Positions 39,801 through 53,170 of a stretch of 64,000 bases of DNA are shown one piece after another; position 1 is the first letter of the stretch, and every line of letters starts with the position of its first letter. Source of the DNA: Myxocyprinus asiaticus (lineage: Eukaryota; Chordata; Actinopteri; Cypriniformes; Catostomidae); NCBI RefSeq assembly GCF_019703515.2, contig NC_059356.1, forward strand, positions 21,767,197 through 21,831,196. The letters are read 5' to 3'. The notes under the pieces are model-generated. The model was given only the letters and a program-made list of their open reading frames with translations, had not been told where the DNA came from and made no database searches. The position numbers were made by a program, and so were the translations under genes.

Positions 39801-42800
39801 CACTGTATATTATTTATCACAAGGGATGTAAGAAAATCACAAGAACGTTTTAACAACACATGTACTGTATTTTTGTATAAAAAGCACTGCAGTTTTCCCT
39901 TTCTCTCTTCCAAAACGAGCACTGAATGCAAAGCAATGTATCATTGTGTCATGAAAAGGTGCATGGTATTTTGCAATCACAATGGTGGGAAACAATTATC
40001 ATGCACTCGAATGCTATATTTTTGACCAAAATTCTCCTGCTTTTAATGGATGACAGAATGACAGAAGACGAGCGCTGATTGTCATTGACCTTACTTGATC
40101 TTTCCCCCGGCCGCTTCTGTCAAGTGTAGCATCCGCATAAAGCAACCCCTGTACAGAGGTACAGTCTAAAGCATTGCGGCACAATACCATTACATAACCT
40201 GTGGGATCTGTTGGCCCAATAAGGCTATGAATCCTCACCATTGTTTATATATGAAAATAAATAATGTGCTAACCTTTGTGCGTACACCAATGCAATTCTG
40301 CTGAGGAATACATTGTTCAGACTTTGATATAAGCCAGGCATAAGTCAGCAGTTTTACTTGTCCTTTGAAGCAAATGGCCTGTGTTTCCTCCTATGGGATG
40401 TTTTTCCTTACGAGCAATCATTACTAAAGCAATCTAAGTCCTATATAAGCTGGGCGTACTGTACACTGTGAAATTTGTTTTGTGCTTTACAATTGTTGCT
40501 TGTCAGATTGTACATTACGACCCAATCATATAAAATCTTGGGTCAAAGCCAAGGCAGACTGAGCTACATCAGCGTAAACTCTTCCATGTGTGACATTCAT
40601 CTTAGGACAGTGTTGACTGGGTGTTTTACATCAATTGTGACATGTTCTGATATCCACACCAAAATGGCACAACCCTGAGTGTCTGGAGTCGATCATAGAT
40701 TGGCGAAAAAGAAAATTTGTGGACAGCTCATTCTTCAGAGTGAACTCGAATAAATGTAGATAGCACAATCATAGTGTGAAAGTAATGCAAATAACATGAT
40801 GTATATACATGTTCAAATGCACTTTGGATTGCATCATTTATATATATATAAATGTTCCCTATCTGTCACTCACTTGACGTTGTGTCGATGTAGTGACACT
40901 AGGGGTCACTCTTGGGAGCCCGAGACACCTCTGGCCTTTGATAAAAGGCCAATGAAAATTGGCTAGTGGTATTTGTATGCCACTCCCCCGGACATATGGG
41001 TATAAAAGGAGCTGGTATGCAACCACTCATTCAGATTTTCTCTTCGGAGCCGAACAATCATGCTCATTGAGCTGAATTCCCATGACTGTTCATTCACCTC
41101 TGCTGGATCTGACGGCGCATTTCAGTGGCTTCTCCCTCCTCTGCACTGGTGCACTGCAGAGAATGCCCCTGGGCACTTCGGCAGAAATAAAAGAGTATAT
41201 TTCTCTAAAAGAGTATATTTCTCTAAAAGAGCAAATTTCTCTAAAAAGAGCGGCACACACGGAACATCTTTATAAAGACGAGTCTTTTTAAAGATGCCTT
41301 TCCTTTGTGTGTTATTCCTGGTTGCGCTCGTTATCTCTCGCCTTCTGACGGTCACGATCACTGTCTTTCGTGTATGGTCACTTATCGTGTATTCGTTCAT
41401 GGATGGTCGTGTACTCATTGCGAGGACATGTCCATGGCAACGATGTGGTCGCGGCTTGCCTTCATAAGAAAGCAAGCCGCCCCAGAGGCTCCCCGCCTCG
41501 GTCCTTTTACCCACGGGTATGAGGCCAGCGCGGCTAGCACTGGGGTTGATTTGGGGACCCCAATGGGACCGCCTCCACCGGGTATCCCCCCGCGGACCTC
41601 CCATTCCCCAGCACGCTCGTCTGCCCTGATCGGGCTTCCGGATGAGTCCGCCGGCTTGTCTCATGGCGAGTTCAACCTCTTATTCGGAGCCCGCGAAAGT
41701 GATGAGATCTCGAGCGCAGCATCGGAGAGCGGGCTCATCCAGTCGGACGCGGAAGCCTCAGCTGGGCTCATCCCTTTGGGGACGATTGCCCAGTCACAGG
41801 CTGATGCGGAGATGACGACATGCTTTCCCGGGCAGCCGCGAGCGTCAGCTAGAGTGGAACCATCTGCTCTTCCCTGAACCCTCGCGGCTCGATGATTGGT
41901 TCCTGGGCTTGCGGCGCCGCTCAAAGCCACGCCCCGCCCCCATTCCTTTCTTCCCGGAAGTGCATGAAGAGCTTACAAGGTCGTGGGAGGCACTTTTTTT
42001 ACTGCCCGGTCCCGATCTTTTCTGCTTCTCCGCCCTCACTACCCTCGAAAGTGGGGCGGCCAATTGTTATTCGGCAAACGAGGTGCACCTATGCCCGCAG
42101 AGCGCTGCCACCTGGCGCGGGTGCCTGAAGCCCCCGTCCAAGGCCTGTAGGTTTACGTCGTCTCTGACGGCCAAGGCCTACAGTGCCGCTGGACAAGCCG
42201 CCTCTGCCCTACACGCCATGGCTCTCCTGCAAGTCTGCCAAGGTGCTAAAGAAACTGCACAAGGGTAGTTCCGCCCCGGGATTGATGCAGGAACTGCGCT
42301 CGGTGACCGACCTCACTCTCCGAGCGACGGAGGTTACAGCGCGGTCTCTCGGGCGGACGATGTCCACATTAGTGGTCCAGGAGCGCCACCTTTGGCTCAA
42401 CCTGGTCGAGATGGGTGAGGCCGACAGGTTACGGTTCCTTGCTTCCCCCATCTCCCAGGCTGGCCTATTCGGCGACACCGTCAAGGACTTTGCCCAGCAG
42501 TTCTCGACGGTGGAGCAGTAGACGGAGGCTATCCGGTATATCCTGCCCTGGTGCGGCTCAAGATCCTGCACCCCGTCTGCTCATCACCAAGGGCGTCCCC
42601 CTGCAGTGGCTGCACCGGCTCCGCCGCAGCCCGCCCCTTCGGCCTGACCCCGGCGTGGAGCCCACCACAGGAAGCAGACACCACCCGTCTCGCGGCCGCC
42701 AAGAACTGGTGAAACGCTTCAAAGCGCCCTTGAGATGGGCGACCCAGGGATGATGAAACCCACTGCTCTGGAACTGGTAAGCAGAACTCTCCATCCCCCG

Positions 42801-45800
42801 GTCGAAGGCCGGGAGGAGAATCTTTTTGTTACCTTTTGCACTTGATTGCGCTGCGTGCCCAAGTGGCTGCAGTACCCAACAGTTCAGCAAGAGCAGTTTC
42901 CTTGTTCCCTGGATCATGTATCCGGTGTGCACGGCCGTCATCACAACCACCATCCACCACTCTATTTGGCAGCTGTGGCACAAATCCGCCCCCGATGTGA
43001 CAGTCTCCACAGGTCACGAGGACAGGCCTCTTCCTCCCCTGTCCCAGGCTGTTCCAGGGGTGGTCACAAAGAGCCAGGTAAGTGCTTCAATGTCCCTAGA
43101 CTCAGCATGGCCACGACATGGTGTGGCACCTCGAGCTCTGCCCCGCCGCGAGACCCACCTGCCGGTACATCTGACGACATTGTCCCTTTGGTCCCCCTTG
43201 CGCAGAACTTGGACACGTGGCTTGCATTTTCCAATCCGTCGCGATGGCTGGTCCGGACCGTCCGACTCGGCTACGCGATTCAGTTCACCAGGTGTCCGCC
43301 CAGGTTCAGCGGTATCCACTTCACCTTGGTGAAGGATGAAAACGCTGCTACCTTGCGTGCGGAGATTGCTACCCTCCTATAGAAGAGCACAATAGAACCT
43401 GTCCCTCTGGCCGAGATGAAGAAGGGGTTTTTCAGCCCCTTTGACAGCGCAATCGAGCGTGCCCAGTCAGTGTTGGCCTGTTTGAAGGCGTTCAAACAGA
43501 AAACAGCGGTTCAACTGAAACTTTCAGTGGCTCCTGGGGCATATGGCATCCTCAGTGGTGGCCACCCCGCTCAGGTTGATGCATATGAGACCGCTTCAGC
43601 ACTGGCTTCAGACTCGAGTCCCGAGGTGGGCATGGCGCCGCGGAACACATCGTGTGGTCATCACACCGGTCTGTCACCATCTTTTCAGCCCTTGGACCGA
43701 CTTCGTGTTTCTACGGGCAGGTGTTCCCCAAGAACTGGTCTACAGGCGTGTCGTGGTCACGACAGGCGCCTCCAAAACGGGCTGGGGCACTGTTTGCAAT
43801 AGGCCCGCAGCTTGTGGACGGGCCCACGACTGCATTGGCACATTAACTGCCTCGAGTTGTTGGCAATTCTGCTCGCCCTGCAGAGGTTTTGGCCGTTGAT
43901 CCAGGGCAAGCACGTGTTAGTTCGGACAGATAACACGGCAACGGTAGCATATGTCAACCGCCAAGGCGGTCTGCGCTCTCATTGTATGTCACAACTCACC
44001 CGCCGTCTCCTCCTCTGGAGTCAGCAGCACTTTGACTTGCTGCGAGCCACTCACATCCCGGGCAACCTCAACACTACAGTGGATGCGCTGTCATGACAGG
44101 TTACCCTCAGGGGAGAGTGGGGACTCCACCCACAGGTGGTCCAGCTGATTTTGAGTCGATTCAGACAGGCACAGGTGCACCTGTTCGCCTCCCAAGAATC
44201 CTCCCACTGCCCGCTCTGGTACGCCCTGACCGAGGCCCCCCTCTGCATAAACGCACTGGCACATAGCTGGCAAAGGGGGTCGCACTCCAGACACTTCTGG
44301 CGGATGACACACAATGTCAAGTCAAGTAATTTTTATTTGTATAGCGCTTTTCACAACACATATTGTTTCAAATCAGCTTTACAGAAAATATGTCCAAAAA
44401 TTTGAAAGAGATTTATCTTTAATATACAGTGCATCCGGAAAGTATTCACAGCACTTAACTTTTTCCACATTTTGTTATGTTACAGCCTTATTCCAAAATT
44501 GATTAAATTCATTATTTTCCTCAAAATTCTACAAACAATACCCCATAATGACAACGTGAAAGAAGTTTGTTTGAAATCTTTGCACATTTATTAAAAAAAA
44601 AAAAAAAAAAAAAAAAAAGAAAATCACATGTACATAAGTATTCACAGCCTTTCCTCAATACTTTGTTGAAGCACCTTTGGCAGCAATTACAGCCTCAAGT
44701 CTTTTTGAGTATGATGCTACAAGCTTGGCACACCTATTTTTGGGCAGTTTCTCCCATTCTTCTTTGCAGGACCTCTCAAGCTCCAACAGGTTGGAAGGGG
44801 AGCGTTGGTGCACAGCCATTTTCAGATTCCTCCAGAGATGTTCAATCGGTTTCAAGTCTGGGCTCTGGCTGGGCCACTCAAGGACATTCACAGAGTTGTC
44901 CCGTAGCCACTCCTTTGTTATCTTGGCTGTGTGCTTTGGGTCGTTGTCCTGTTGGAAGATGAACCTTTGCCCCAGTCTGAGGTCCAGAGCGCTCTGGAGC
45001 AGGTTTTCATCAAGGATGTCTCTGTACATTGCTGCATTCGTTTTTCCCTCGATCCTGACTAGTCTCCCATTTCCTGCCGCTGAAAAACATCCCCACAGCA
45101 TGATGACACAGCTGCCACCACCATGCTTCACTGTAGGGATGGTATTGGCCAGGTGATGAGTGGTGCCTGGTTTCCTCCAGGCATGATGCTTGCCATTCAG
45201 GCCAAAGGGTTCAGTCTTTGTTTCATCAGACCAGAGAATTTTGTTTCTCATGGTCTGAGAGTCCTTCAGGTGCCTTTTGGCAAACTCCAGGCAGGCTGTC
45301 ATGTGCCTTTTACTGAGTGGCTTCCATCTGGCCACTCTACCATACAGGCCTGATTGGTGGAGTGCTGCAGAGATGGTTGTTCTTCTGGAAAGTTCTCCTC
45401 TCTCCACCGAGAAACGCTGGAACTCTGTCAGAGTGACAATCGGGTTCTTGGTCATCTCCCTGACTAAGGCCCTTCTCCCCCAATCGCTCAGTTTGGCCGG
45501 GCGGCCAGCTCTAGGAAGAGTCCTGGTGGTTCCAACTTCTTCCATTTATGGATGATGGAAGCCACTGTGCTTATTGGGACCTACAGTGCTGCAGACATTT
45601 TTCTGTAACCTTCCCCAGATCTGTGCCTCAATACAATCCTGTCTCGGATGTCTACAGACAATTCCTTGGACTTCATGGCTTGGTTTGTGCTCTAAAATGC
45701 ATTGTTAACTGTGGGACCTTATATAGACAGGTGTGTGCCTTTCCAAATCATGTCCAATCAACTGAATTTACCACAGATGGACTCCAATCAAGTTGTAGAA

Positions 45801-48800
45801 ACATCTCAAGGATGAACAGTGGAAACAGGATGCACCTGAGCTCAATTTTGAGTGTTATGGCAATGGCTGTGAATACTTATGTACATGTGATTTGCTTTCA
45901 TTTTTTATTTTTAATAAATTTGCAAAGATTTCAAACAAACTTCTTTCACGTTGCCATTATGGGGTATTGTTTGTAGAATTTTGAGGAAGATAATGAATTT
46001 AATCAATTTTGGAATAAGGCTGTAACATAACAAAATGTGGAAAAAGTGAAGTGCTGTGAATACTTTCCGGATGCACTGTGGTCTACACAATGTATTTTCA
46101 GTAACAAGTCTGTTGTTTTGTGGTTTGATAGCTTGAATAAAGTCTAGGCTACTTTAGAGAAATTGCATAGTAAATGTCGCCCCTTCTAACTTTTCTTTTT
46201 TCTTTTTATTTTTTTTTAACATAAACCTGCAAATTCATTGACATCACTCAAAAACCTTTGTATATAACTTTTGTATTTATAGTGATTCGATTCACAGTTT
46301 TGGACTACCAATTTTATTCACTGCATCAAACGTGTTCAGGTATGTGCGACACCTGTGCGTTGTCCTACCGACGACATGATGCAGTGTGGCTTGTCCAATG
46401 TGTGATTGGCTTAAGACACATAACAGAGGCAATAAATCGGCCATGAACATAATAGTCATAACAAGCGATCAAAAACAGTCGATTTTGCCCTACAAAATCT
46501 GAAAAAGCAGATGAGGGAATTTGTGGACTATTCATTCTTCAAAATGAACTCAAAGTAATTTTGATAGGTCAATCATAATGTGAATGGAAAATAGCTAGAT
46601 TTATGTTGCATATCATATAGACAAATATGTCTTGGACGTCATAATTGTGGCGAATATCGTACAATGTGAAATGTGGAATGCCAGCAAAAACTATGATCAT
46701 GCATGAGGGACTCCAGGTTTGCACTCACCTGCTCATGGTATTCAATCCCCATACTTAAAGTGTTGATGAGGATGGCAATCATAATTCCTCGATTAAAGTA
46801 TTTGCTATCCACAATGCGATTCAGTCGGTCCCGGAAGTCATGCCAGTACTGCGCCAAGCGGTTACGCTCCTCCAGTATTTTGTGATGGGATGAGCGGCTG
46901 GGTTTGAACTCAGCTCCGTGGGAGAACTCATACACCAGATCCCCTTCTGACCTGGAATAGTCTGAATCACTGAGCTCCAGGTCCATGGTTTCCAGAGCCC
47001 TAACACAAAACGGGCAGCTCAAGAGCTCAAAGAGCAGAGGACTGGGCACCACACCGGCCATCTGCAGTAGTACATGACTGTGACCTACACAGAGGAAACC
47101 ACAGTCAGTCAACAGCTACTGTGTTTCATACATTGCTATTTAGGAAACATAAATACAATTCAACAGAGATGGAAAACCATGGCCAAAAACATTTGTTTTA
47201 AGAAGCTAAGAAGCTTTGTAAAGTACTGTAAGTACAGAGGGTGTAAAGACTGAGCATGAATGATTCCTTATTTTTTTCATTTTTGGGTGAACAATCCCTA
47301 AGTGCATCACTTTCTTCTAGGTTGAGAGCATCTCTCAGGAGGGACTGATATTTATGTGCTACTGCACTCTCATGTCTAAATCATCCACATGATTTATTCC
47401 AGCTGGCTCATAACTCAAACATCAATAGACAATCTGATGTTTATTATTAGGTAATTTGAATGACTACACAGGTATCAGTTGCAACTAATTAGGTTAATTT
47501 TACCAGTTAGTTTAGTGTAGTTACTATTACTTTTACTTCTGTTTACTTTTCCAGCCTTGGTCAATGAGAAATAGGCAGTGTCCCATGTATTGTGTTCAAG
47601 TGCTTTGCCCTCACTTGGTCTTGTGATCTCACAACCTCAAATAAAACAAATCGCTCTAATCACAGTATGTCCATGGCTGTCCTCTTATTTTCATGTGTTT
47701 CCTGAGGATGTAATCATACACAGTGGCCCACTTTATCTTGAAGTAATGAGCTGAAGTGGAGATGACTCAAACAGCAATCACAGATTACTGCTGGCAGAGG
47801 CAGTGGATTTGAGGTAAACATCAAGTTCATATGCCTGTTGACAGAAATCCTCAGACAGTCATGCTGCAAAGGCTGAAGTGGAAAAAACAGACCTGGATAT
47901 GAAAAGCAGGATCTAGTTTTGTGTTGCTGGACAAACAGAATAATGCAAAACCAAATTTGCTGTATGCATCTCATCCAGTGCAAATATGTTCTGGCCATGC
48001 TTGTCACTGAAACTACTTCAACTGTTACACAGTTAAAGGAATATTCCTCAAAAAATGAAAGCTCCTTCTTCTATATTGTATGGAAATTGCACATTTAAAT
48101 GGAAATTGTATTGCACGTTCATTACATTGTATGAAAAAAAAAACCATCTCCTTTTTATGTTCAACAGAAGAAAGAATGTTATATGGGTTCGAAATGAAAT
48201 AATGGTTAGAAACTAATTACACAGTTTTCTTTTTTGGGTAACAGGTATACTCTATAATCCCACCCAATGAAAAAGTATGCAGAGTACAGGAAATTAACTG
48301 TTGTTGCTGCACTGTAAGAATTTTCAGGGCTGAAATAACATCCATTTTGTACTTTTGATAGCCACAGTCACTTGTGGAGTGCTGCCTGTCGCCTCACTCT
48401 TTTAAAGATCGTGTTAATGACTTTAACATTTGAGGAATTGATTTTCTGCCACATCCGTAAAGGGCCACCAAACAATCACTTCTGGGATACTTTCCATTAT
48501 CCCGCTACAGGTCATGTGAAGTAAGTTCAGCTGCACCTGATGTGAAGTGGAAACAATGGTCTGCTTTACACATGGTATTATCTTTTTCGGATAAGCCATT
48601 TGAAAAGGGACTCTAAATACAGGGTTCAAAATTTAAAATTTATCCACATCAACTACATTCTGCTGGGCTGGATAAAAATATGAGTTTTTGATGATTTGCG
48701 GTCATCATTTAAACAATCCCAATTTTGATTCTTAAAATCCTAAAATCAATCTTTTACTTTTACTTTGTAATTAACATTTTTTATTGATTCCTACAAAACC

Positions 48801-51800
48801 TATATACAAGAGCAAAACCCCACAACCACCCCTCCCCCTCCCAATCCCCAACCCCACCCTGACCCCCAACAAATATCCCTGTGGCCACATATGTAGGGGG
48901 GTGTATGCTACTCCCAAAAATAGTACAGAGCTGGTGGCACAGCTGTAAATATCTAAAGATCTGGGAATCCCAAAATGTTGAACCAGAAAAGGATCTCAAC
49001 ACTCCACTCTCAATAGGTCACCGAGTATATTAACCTCCCTCACAGTCCACTCTGGCCAGCAGAAAGGGGACTTATTTATACATAATTTGGGGTTAAGCCA
49101 TAAACTCGAGGCAACATTTAAATAAATGTCCGAATTAAACACTAAGGACACTTTTGTCCATACCGAGTGTAAATGCGAGATAACGGGGTGTCATTTAACT
49201 TCTCCAGTTAGTTTGATAGAAAGGCTTTGCAATGGCGAAATAGGGGCAAGAACTTCCTGTTCAATACAAAACCAGGGGCCAAATGTCTGAGTCCGAACGC
49301 ATAATAATAAAACAAAATCTTGGGTAGGCCTAGCCCACCTTTATCAATTGGCCTATGCAGCTTACTGATATGTAATCTGGGACATTTCCCATTCCAAATT
49401 GCTTGAAATAAGAGAGGGGGACATCTATAGGGAGTGACTGTTGCAGGTAGTTGAATTTTGGAATACAATTAATTTTAATTACATTAACCTTCCCAATCAT
49501 CGATAAATGTAATGAAGCCCACCTGCCCACATTGCTCGAAAATGTTTTTTTATTAAAGGGTCAATATTAACTCTAACTAAATCACACAAATTTGCTGGGA
49601 ATAAAATACCCAAATAACCTGTCTGGGCCACTGGAAGGCGCCTGGCTGATAAGCCATTATCGGGCAGTATGCTGTCAGAGCCAAAGCTTTGGATTTAGAC
49701 CAGTTAAATCTGTATCCCAAGAATTTAGAAAAGGAATGAATAATTCTGTGGAGGCAAGGCATAGATCTTGAAGGGCCAGAGACGAATAATAAAATATATT
49801 CTGCGTAAAGCAGAAGCTCATGCACCACACCTCCAGCCATCACCCATGGAAATTCATCCTCCTTTCTTATCGCAGCTGCTAATGGTTCCAGGGCAAGACA
49901 GAAGAATAATGGGGAAAGAGGGCAACACTGCTGGGTGCCCCTATCCAGAGTAAAATAATCTGAAATTAATCCATTTGTTTGTACAGCCACTAATGGGTGT
50001 CTATAAAGTAACTTAATCCATCCAATAAAAGTATTCCCGAACCCGTGTATTTCCAAAATCTTAAAAAGATAATCCCATTCTATCATATCAAACACCTTGT
50101 CGGCATCAAGTGAGATGGCCACGACCGGAGTCTGATCATTCGCACCGGACCACATGATACTGATGAAACGCCTAATGTTATCAGAAGAGCTGAGGCTCCG
50201 AATAAACCCCACCTGATCTGTTTATATAAGAGATGTCATAACTTTACTTAATCAGTTAGCCATAATTTTTGACAATATTTTTTACATCTAGCTGGATCAG
50301 GAAAATTGGACGGTAACTCTTACACTCACTTGGATCTTTGTCCTTTTTAAGAATCAGACTGATCCAGGCTTGTGTCATGGTTGGTGGAAGCTTTCCATTC
50401 TTTAATGATTCTGTATAAACTTCTAACAAAAGTGGATCCAGTTCATTAGCATAAGATCTAAAAACTTCGCCTTTAACTTATTATTCAATTTTAACTTATT
50501 AAAATCAATGGCTGAGGTAAATATTTCACCACCAGCAGATTTCACTGAAGGAATGGTAGAACAAGACTATCTCTGCTTTATATATCTAGCCAAAAGCTTC
50601 CCTGCTTTGTCCCCTGACTCAAAGTATGATTCAAGTATCTTGCCCTGAATAGCCAAAACTCCAACTTCTGTGACAAAATAGTATATATAAAGTATATCTC
50701 TGAGGCCATCAAACAACATTCGGTGCTTCAGCTCTGCCTCTGCACTTTTAACATTCTCTCACAACTCCACGAGTTCTTGTGCATTGGATTTTTTGAGGAA
50801 TGAGGCATACTGTATGATCCGACCCCTAAGAACTGCTTTAAGTGCCTCCCAAGCCACGCCCACAGAGGATACTTAGGACCAATTGGTCTCCATATAGCAG
50901 TAAAACGAATGTTCAGTAAGCCAGTCCATTTGGTCGTTACACGTGTGCAACACATGCCCTAATCACTCCAATGTCCTGCAAGAAATATTCCACAAAAGTC
51001 CAGCCGATAGGAGGCATAAGCTCCAAGAAGGTGCAGATTCATCCACAAAACAGTCCCGAGGGAGTGATATTCCACAAAACAAACTCCAGCCGCTAGGCAT
51101 AACCAGCACAACAACAACAAAAAAAAAAAGAAAAAGGCAGTTTCCTCAGACAGTCAAGTGAATGTTCAGCGAGTCGGTCCACTAGGCAGCAACATGAAAG
51201 TCACCAAATGGCTTACTCACTCACTTGTCTTTATGAAGGACATAGCTTGCTGTGGGCATGTAAATATTTTGTGGCCCTCCTTAATATCTATTCTCAGTTT
51301 GGCCGGGAACATCAGTGCAAAAGCGACCTTCCATTGATGTAAGAGTTTCTTGCATTCCTTGAATTGATCCTGTTTCTCTCTTGTCGAATTCGCAAAGTCT
51401 GGGAACAAGAAAATGCTGTGGTTCTTCCAAGAAAGCCTTCCTTTACTCCTTGCCTCGCGTAACACAAGATCTTTATCAGGTGATCTCAGAAATTTGGCCA
51501 GAATTGATCAAGGCCTGTCTCCCTCAGCGGATCTCTGAGCCGGGACTCTGTGAGCTTGCTTGATTTCCAGCTTATGGCCTGTTATGTCAAGCAGGCTCGG
51601 GAAGAGCCCATCTAGGAATTTCACCATATCTCAATTTTCTTCATGCTCAGGAATTCCAACAATTCGGATGTTGTTTCGTCGATTACGATTCTCCAAATTC
51701 TCCAGTTTTTCCCAGACGAGCTCCAAATCTATCTTGGTCACTAGCGGATTAGCAGCTAATTCCCTCTCCGATGACTCCAGATAATCGTTCCATTTCAATC

Positions 51801-52862
51801 TTGTAACCATCTCAGAGAATTTCATCTCCATTGAAGTGATCGATCGACGTATTACAGCAAGATCCTCCAAGTCCGCTACAACCTTCGTCAGCATTGCCGA
51901 CACATTCATCAATTCACGCAGGATTTCTTTCAGTTCACCATCCGAACTGAGTCCGGGGCTATCGACCTGTTTCTCTGGGGAATCAGCCTGAGTATGTAAG
52001 TGTCTTTTAATATCTCCAGAGCCCGAGGATTTTGAATTCTTTGACACATTGTCTTCCTAAAACAATTAAGGATCAGGGTGTATCAAATCTCACCAGTTTG
52101 TGACACAAATATTATTAAAACTAGCAAAGTGCTCAGAGCTCGCTGTTCACATGTCCGATCCTCGCATGACGCCCATGAGACCTCCCTTTAACTTTTACTT
52201 TAACGTTAACTTCAGTTTTGGCTGTGTTCATTTTTATATCTGTTAAACAAATAACAACTGAACTGCATAGTTTGAGCCCTGTTGTGATTTTTTTTATTTT
52301 ATTTATTAACATTTTGTAATGTACCAAGTTAGAAGGTTCCCTATTCCCTGAGAATTTCATTAGCAAAATGACATAATGAATGAATGTAAAATTACATTAT
52401 AAATGCATCATTATCGGGGGACTGGGTAGCTCAGTGAGTAAAGACGCTGACTACCACCCCTAGAAATGCGAGTTTGAATCCAGGGTGTGCTGAGTGACTC
52501 CAGCCAGGTCTCCTAAGTAACCAAATTGGCCCGGTTGCTAGGGAGGGTAGAGTCACATGGGGTAACTTCCTCGTGGTCACTACAATGTGGTTCGCTCTTG
52601 GTGGGGCGTGTGATGAGTTGTGCGTGGATGCTGTGGAGATTAGCGTTAAGCCTCCACATTTGGAATTTAATCAAATCGAACCTTAGTTCTGAGGCATGTG
52701 TAATGAGGCAATGTGTTAATCTATCCTGATGTGTCCCGAACAACAGTAAAGGGCCAGCAACACACTTGTCAATCATCCACTTTGCTAAAACAAGGGTTTT
52801 AAACTTTGCCATTTGTGTGTGGGTGATTTTAAAAAGAAACATTTGGAAAAGTGCAATAAAGA

Positions 52863-52925
<63 letters not shown>

Positions 52926-53129
52926 CATGCACAAGACTTCGTATAGAACTTTTTTATGCCTGATATCAACATGCAGTAACACACAACATGTGAAGGATGC
53001 ACATCCAGAGTTCAATTAATACATGTACTCCTCTAAAAACAATTTGAGAATTCTACTCAAAACAACACATTTGTGCTTAGATTGGAATACAAGTACATTT
53101 AGGAGCAACTTTCATGGTTTCTTTGTGTG

Positions 53130-53170
<41 letters not shown>

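Larger units (their letters stand above)
40854..44310 (+). mobile_element. DIRS-like retrotransposon copy B, internally deleted
   Basis: The left terminal repeat starts gttccctatctgtcactcac and contains gtgacactaggggtcactct. A promoter-like TATAAAA lies at 41001-41007. Gag, the RT start and RNase H follow in order; the RT core is missing at about 43437. The right terminal repeat and recombinase are absent. A common fish repeat and a Tc1 element follow immediately. Confidence 0.87.
48771..52060 (-). mobile_element. L1-like LINE, endonuclease region missing
   Basis: ORF1 (52047-51217) and ORF2 (about 50955-48780) are read leftwards. Only about 250 bp separate them, and the APE-type endonuclease domain that should open ORF2 is absent. 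The 3' end lies near 48771. Confidence 0.87.

Noticed and set aside
44677..45353. Plus-strand ORFs opposite the Tc1 transposase
   Set aside because: They are reverse shadows of the transposase and lack any motif.
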